Positions 61,197-64,000 of a stretch of DNA of 64,000 nucleotides are shown here, one piece after another; position 1 is the first letter of the stretch, and each line of letters opens with the position of its first letter. Where the stretch lies: NCBI GenBank assembly GCA_938045295.1, contig CALINO010000008.1:1-64000 (forward strand), written 5' to 3'. The notes below the pieces were generated by a model. It saw nothing but the letters and a program-made list of their open reading frames with translations. It ran no database searches and was not told the DNA's origin. The translations under genes and the position numbers were made by a program. This DNA is from an uncultured Arenicella sp. (GTDB taxonomy: Bacteria; Pseudomonadota; Gammaproteobacteria; Arenicellales; Arenicellaceae).

Positions 61197-62456
61197 CTAA
61201 GCATTTATTCCAGCCACATACCCCGATGACCATGCCCATTGAAAGTTGAACCCGCCTAAGTGGCCAGTGACATCCAGCACCTCACCCACAAAGAATAAAT
61301 TGGGGGTGGTTTTGTGTTGCATGGTTTTGGATAATACTTGCCCTACGTCTACCCCGCCCTTGGTCACTTCAGCGGTTCGGTAGCCTTCTGTGCCGGAAGG
61401 CGTTATACACCACTGGTGCAAATCGTTGGCCACATCGAATAACCGTTGTTGCTTGATTTCTTGCAGTGGTGTGCGTGATAACTCTGGCCACCAATTTTCG
61501 ATCAAACTTAATGCTAACGATTTCGGCAACGCTTTTGCTAATACAGCCTGTAACTGCGCTTTGGGCGATTGCTCTTTAGCCTTGATTAATTCAACACGCA
61601 TATCACTGTTTGGCAATAAGTCGATGGTGACCGCTTCACCCAATGCCCAATAATTTGAGAGCTGTAATACACAGGGGCCACTTAAACCGCGATGAGTGAA
61701 TAACATGCTTTCATAAAACTGTTTGCTTGGCACACTGATTGTCACCGGCAATGACACACCCGACAGGCTGGCCACAAAATCTAGCCAGCGGCCACTTAAG
61801 GTAAACGGCACCAACGACGCCGACCTTGGAACAAGCTCAAGACCGAACTGTTGCGCAAGTTGATAACCTAAGCCTGTTGCACCGCCTAAGCTGGGTATTG
61901 ATAAACCGCCGGTGGCAACCACCACGCTTTGGCATGCATAGCGTTTGGAGTCGGCTTGCAAATTAAAATTAACACGCGCCTCGACGCTTAGCTCATCAGC
62001 CGCTGGTTCACCGACTTTAACCGGAGTGACTGAAGTGACCGACGTATTCAGTGCAAACTCAACCCCGTTCTGCTCACATTCGCTAACAAGAACTTTCAAA
62101 ATATCTTTTGACGAGTGGTCGCAAAAAAGCTGGCCGTGATCCTTTTCATGATATTCAACGCCGTACGCCGCCACTAAACCGATAAAATCCCAATTACTGT
62201 ATTGGCTTAGTGCTGATTTCACGAAATGCGGGTTCTGGCTCAAGAAATGTTCAGCTTTAACTTCCAGATTGGTGAAATTGCAACGACCGCCGCCCGACAT
62301 AAGAATTTTTTTGCCTAACTTATTGCTCACCTCAATCACCAATACTGTACGCCCGCGTTTACCGGCCGTGGCCGCGGCCATTAACCCAGCGGCGCCTCCT
62401 CCGAGAACGACAACATCGTAAAACGAATCGTTTTTTAAACAAGCATCTGTCGTCAT
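61197..62456 (-). CDS. HI0933/YhiN-type FAD-dependent oxidoreductase
   Basis: A 419-residue flavoprotein. The FAD-binding start is VVVLGGGAAGLMAAATAGKRG, the HI0933 block KLGKKILMSGGGRCNFTN follows, then ATGGLSIPSLGGATGLGYQLAQQFG, and the C-terminal GEVLDVTGHLGGFNFQWAWSSGYVAG. Proteins of this family are poorly characterised; some relatives (BaiN) reduce bile-acid or other enone double bonds. The length is close to the E. coli YhiN of 400. It is single, 205 bp from the divergent ppc start. Confidence 0.92.
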   Translation of the reverse strand: MTTDACLKNDSFYDVVVLGGGAAGLMAAATAGKRGRTVLVIEVSNKLGKKILMSGGGRCNFTNLEVKAEHFLSQNPHFVKSALSQYSNWDFIGLVAAYGVEYHEKDHGQLFCDHSSKDILKVLVSECEQNGVEFALNTSVTSVTPVKVGEPAADELSVEARVNFNLQADSKRYACQSVVVATGGLSIPSLGGATGLGYQLAQQFGLELVPRSASLVPFTLSGRWLDFVASLSGVSLPVTISVPSKQFYESMLFTHRGLSGPCVLQLSNYWALGEAVTIDLLPNSDMRVELIKAKEQSPKAQLQAVLAKALPKSLALSLIENWWPELSRTPLQEIKQQRLFDVANDLHQWCITPSGTEGYRTAEVTKGGVDVGQVLSKTMQHKTTPNLFFVGEVLDVTGHLGGFNFQWAWSSGYVAGINA

Positions 62457-62661
62457 TTGAGTTAATTCGGTGGGAAAGTTACGTCGGTGCAGAGTATAAC
62501 GATTATCCAGACCGGCCTAAACACCCTCTTCAGCGGTTTACATTAGAATGTCGCCACTATTTTTAGTCAAATTAATGGCAGTATCCATGCATGAAACTTT
62601 CTTACAGAATTGACGCGCGGTATACTCCGGCTGTTTGCAATTTCATTAGGTAACAAGATCA

Positions 62662-64000
62662 GTGAACCCACCCATTAGTGCTCTTGGCGAAAACGCCAAA
62701 TTATTACCCGATTTACTCGGCGAAGTTATTCTAGAACAAGAAGGCCAAGCGGTTTTTGATGCGGTTGAGCTTTTACGCAAAGGCTTTATTCAACAACGTC
62801 AAACGCCAAGCCCCGAGCGTCATAGCGAATTAATCGCTGCCATTGAAGCCATGAATGTGGATTCCGTTGATCGCGTCATTCACGCATTCAGCACGTTTTT
62901 CCATTTGGCTAATATCAATGAAGAACACGCCAACCAAAAAGCCCGCAAGCAAGTTGAAGAAGCCGGCGAGACTTGGAGTAATTCATTTTTAGACACCATT
63001 ACTGGGTTTAAAGAGCAAGGTAAGAGTTTGGATGAGGTAATGTCACTGATTGGCAACCTGAACTACTACCCTACGTTCACTGCGCACCCAACCGAAGCCA
63101 AACGCCCTATTGTGCTAGAAGCGTTGCAACGTATTCACAAAGAATACCAAGTACTGACTAGCGGCCATGTGTCTGAAGCTGAAGCCGAAGAATTTAGGCA
63201 TCGCTTAAAGGCCATGATCCAAATTTTTTGGAAAACTGAAGCGGTAAGGCCAGCAAAGCCAACGGTTTACGATGAAATTGAAAATTCGCTCTATTATTTT
63301 CGCGAAAGCATTTTCAATTGCCTACCCGAGATCTATCGCGACTTAGAGCACGCCATAAAAACCGTATACCCAGATGCTCGCGGTGATTCATTGAACCTGC
63401 CTAACATTGTGCAATTTGGCACTTGGGTTGGCGGTGACCGTGACGGCAACCCGTTTGTTACCCCTGAAATCACACGCAACGCTTTGCGCATGCAACAACT
63501 TGAAGTATTGCAAGAGTATGTGCGCCGCGTTGAGCATTTAAGCAAAATATTCACTCACAGCGCCGACCAAGTCAGCTTGTCTCCCGAGTTTGAAGCGTCA
63601 ATGCAACGTGACGATATACGTTTAACTAAGTACCTTGGTGATAAACACTTAACTGAGCCCTATCGCCGCAAACTGAGCTTTGTGAAACTTCGCTTAGAAA
63701 AAACCATTCACATTGTGGAAATGCACTTAGGTGATGCCACTCCGTCGTTTGACCCGTTGGCGTTTAAAAACGAAGACGAGTTTCGTGACGAAATCATGCT
63801 GGTGCGCAACTCTTTACGCCACCACAACGAAGGTAATATCACTCGCGGTAGTTTGAAAGCCTTATTACGCTTGCTCGACACCTGCGGCTTTTACCTATCG
63901 AAAATGGATATACGCCAAGAGTCGACGCTGCATTCGCAAGCCATTCACGAAATTGGTTTGACCTTGGATGAGCCCATTGACTACTCGGTCATGAGTGAGC
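62662..64000 (+). CDS. ppc: Phosphoenolpyruvate carboxylase, N-terminal part (cut by window edge)
   Basis: An open frame from the GTG at 62662 runs to the window edge without a stop (446 codons). It has the PEPC N-terminal motif FTAHPTEAKR, the block GTWVGGDRDGNPFVTPE, and late sequence RLLDTCGFYLSKMDIRQES. PEPC carboxylates phosphoenolpyruvate to oxaloacetate, refilling the TCA cycle. The AKRP after TAHPTE differs from the enteric form (TAHPTEIVRR), so it is of a divergent bacterial subgroup. The GTG start has only a weak upstream AGG, and the C-terminal catalytic lysine region is outside the window. Confidence 0.93.
   Translation, partial: MNPPISALGENAKLLPDLLGEVILEQEGQAVFDAVELLRKGFIQQRQTPSPERHSELIAAIEAMNVDSVDRVIHAFSTFFHLANINEEHANQKARKQVEEAGETWSNSFLDTITGFKEQGKSLDEVMSLIGNLNYYPTFTAHPTEAKRPIVLEALQRIHKEYQVLTSGHVSEAEAEEFRHRLKAMIQIFWKTEAVRPAKPTVYDEIENSLYYFRESIFNCLPEIYRDLEHAIKTVYPDARGDSLNLPNIVQFGTWVGGDRDGNPFVTPEITRNALRMQQLEVLQEYVRRVEHLSKIFTHSADQVSLSPEFEASMQRDDIRLTKYLGDKHLTEPYRRKLSFVKLRLEKTIHIVEMHLGDATPSFDPLAFKNEDEFRDEIMLVRNSLRHHNEGNITRGSLKALLRLLDTCGFYLSKMDIRQESTLHSQAIHEIGLTLDEPIDYSVMSE

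Overview
The window looks like chromosomal DNA of a free-living, probably marine, polysaccharide-using gammaproteobacterium. The reasons are a TonB-dependent receptor of the Xanthomonas/Caulobacter type, a Na+-coupled sugar symporter, a GH94 phosphorylase, a wax ester/DGAT acyltransferase, DgkA and PlsB of enterobacterial type, a CsiV-like protein and a DUF2909/SURF1 pair. Base composition is moderate and mostly even. I see no rRNA, tRNA, CRISPR array, insertion sequence or prophage. The genus cannot be fixed from the sequence alone.

Region 1 (1-18,480) is an accessory carbohydrate region. A GH1 beta-glucosidase (cut by the left edge) and an SSS symporter are read leftwards from a near-consensus promoter, divergently from a LacI-type regulator that is followed by a JmjC/cupin-like oxygenase. 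A palindrome of the GGAAAACGTTTTCC type sits directly downstream of the symporter -10 box, and two more lie upstream of the TonB-dependent receptor about 10 kb away, so one LacI-type repressor probably controls both ends. Between them is a leftward set: receptor, flavin-dependent halogenase, SapC-like protein, second JmjC/cupin-like protein, second halogenase. Next comes a tightly coupled leftward operon: GPH symporter, GH94 enzyme (best read as cellobionic acid phosphorylase) and gluconokinase, followed by a membrane-anchored AraC-type regulator. Together these suggest uptake and breakdown of beta-glucosides and of oxidised cellulose fragments, with a halogenase/oxygenase module of unknown substrate.

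Region 2 (18,533-25,416) is a leftward thiamine operon, thiC-thiO-thiS-thiG-thiE-thiF(rhodanese)-thiD, with a TPP riboswitch about 315 nt upstream of thiC. Region 3 (25,449-30,906) holds housekeeping and small genes: a YheT-like hydrolase, a CsiV-like protein, YciI, a HAD hydrolase, a MarR regulator, a YkvA-like membrane protein and argB. Region 4 (31,276-40,909) is a complete RND efflux locus with an outer-membrane lipoprotein, one adaptor and two different pump subunits, closed by a bidirectional terminator.

Region 5 (40,993-49,527) is a glycerolipid block: gpsA, plsB, a HAD-PlsC fusion, a WS/DGAT acyltransferase and a patatin-like hydrolase. This could take glycerol-3-phosphate to phosphatidate and on to storage lipid. 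Region 6 (49,618-64,000) is mixed: a MerC-domain protein behind a Zur-box-like palindrome, a GFA-family protein, lepB, dgkA, a GST, a pseudouridine synthase, purB, a small kinase-like protein, a cytochrome-oxidase assembly group (cyoE, a thioredoxin-like protein, SURF1, with DUF2909 divergent), an AT-richer DUF3857/transglutaminase-like gene, an HI0933-type flavoprotein, and the 5' part of ppc cut by the right edge.
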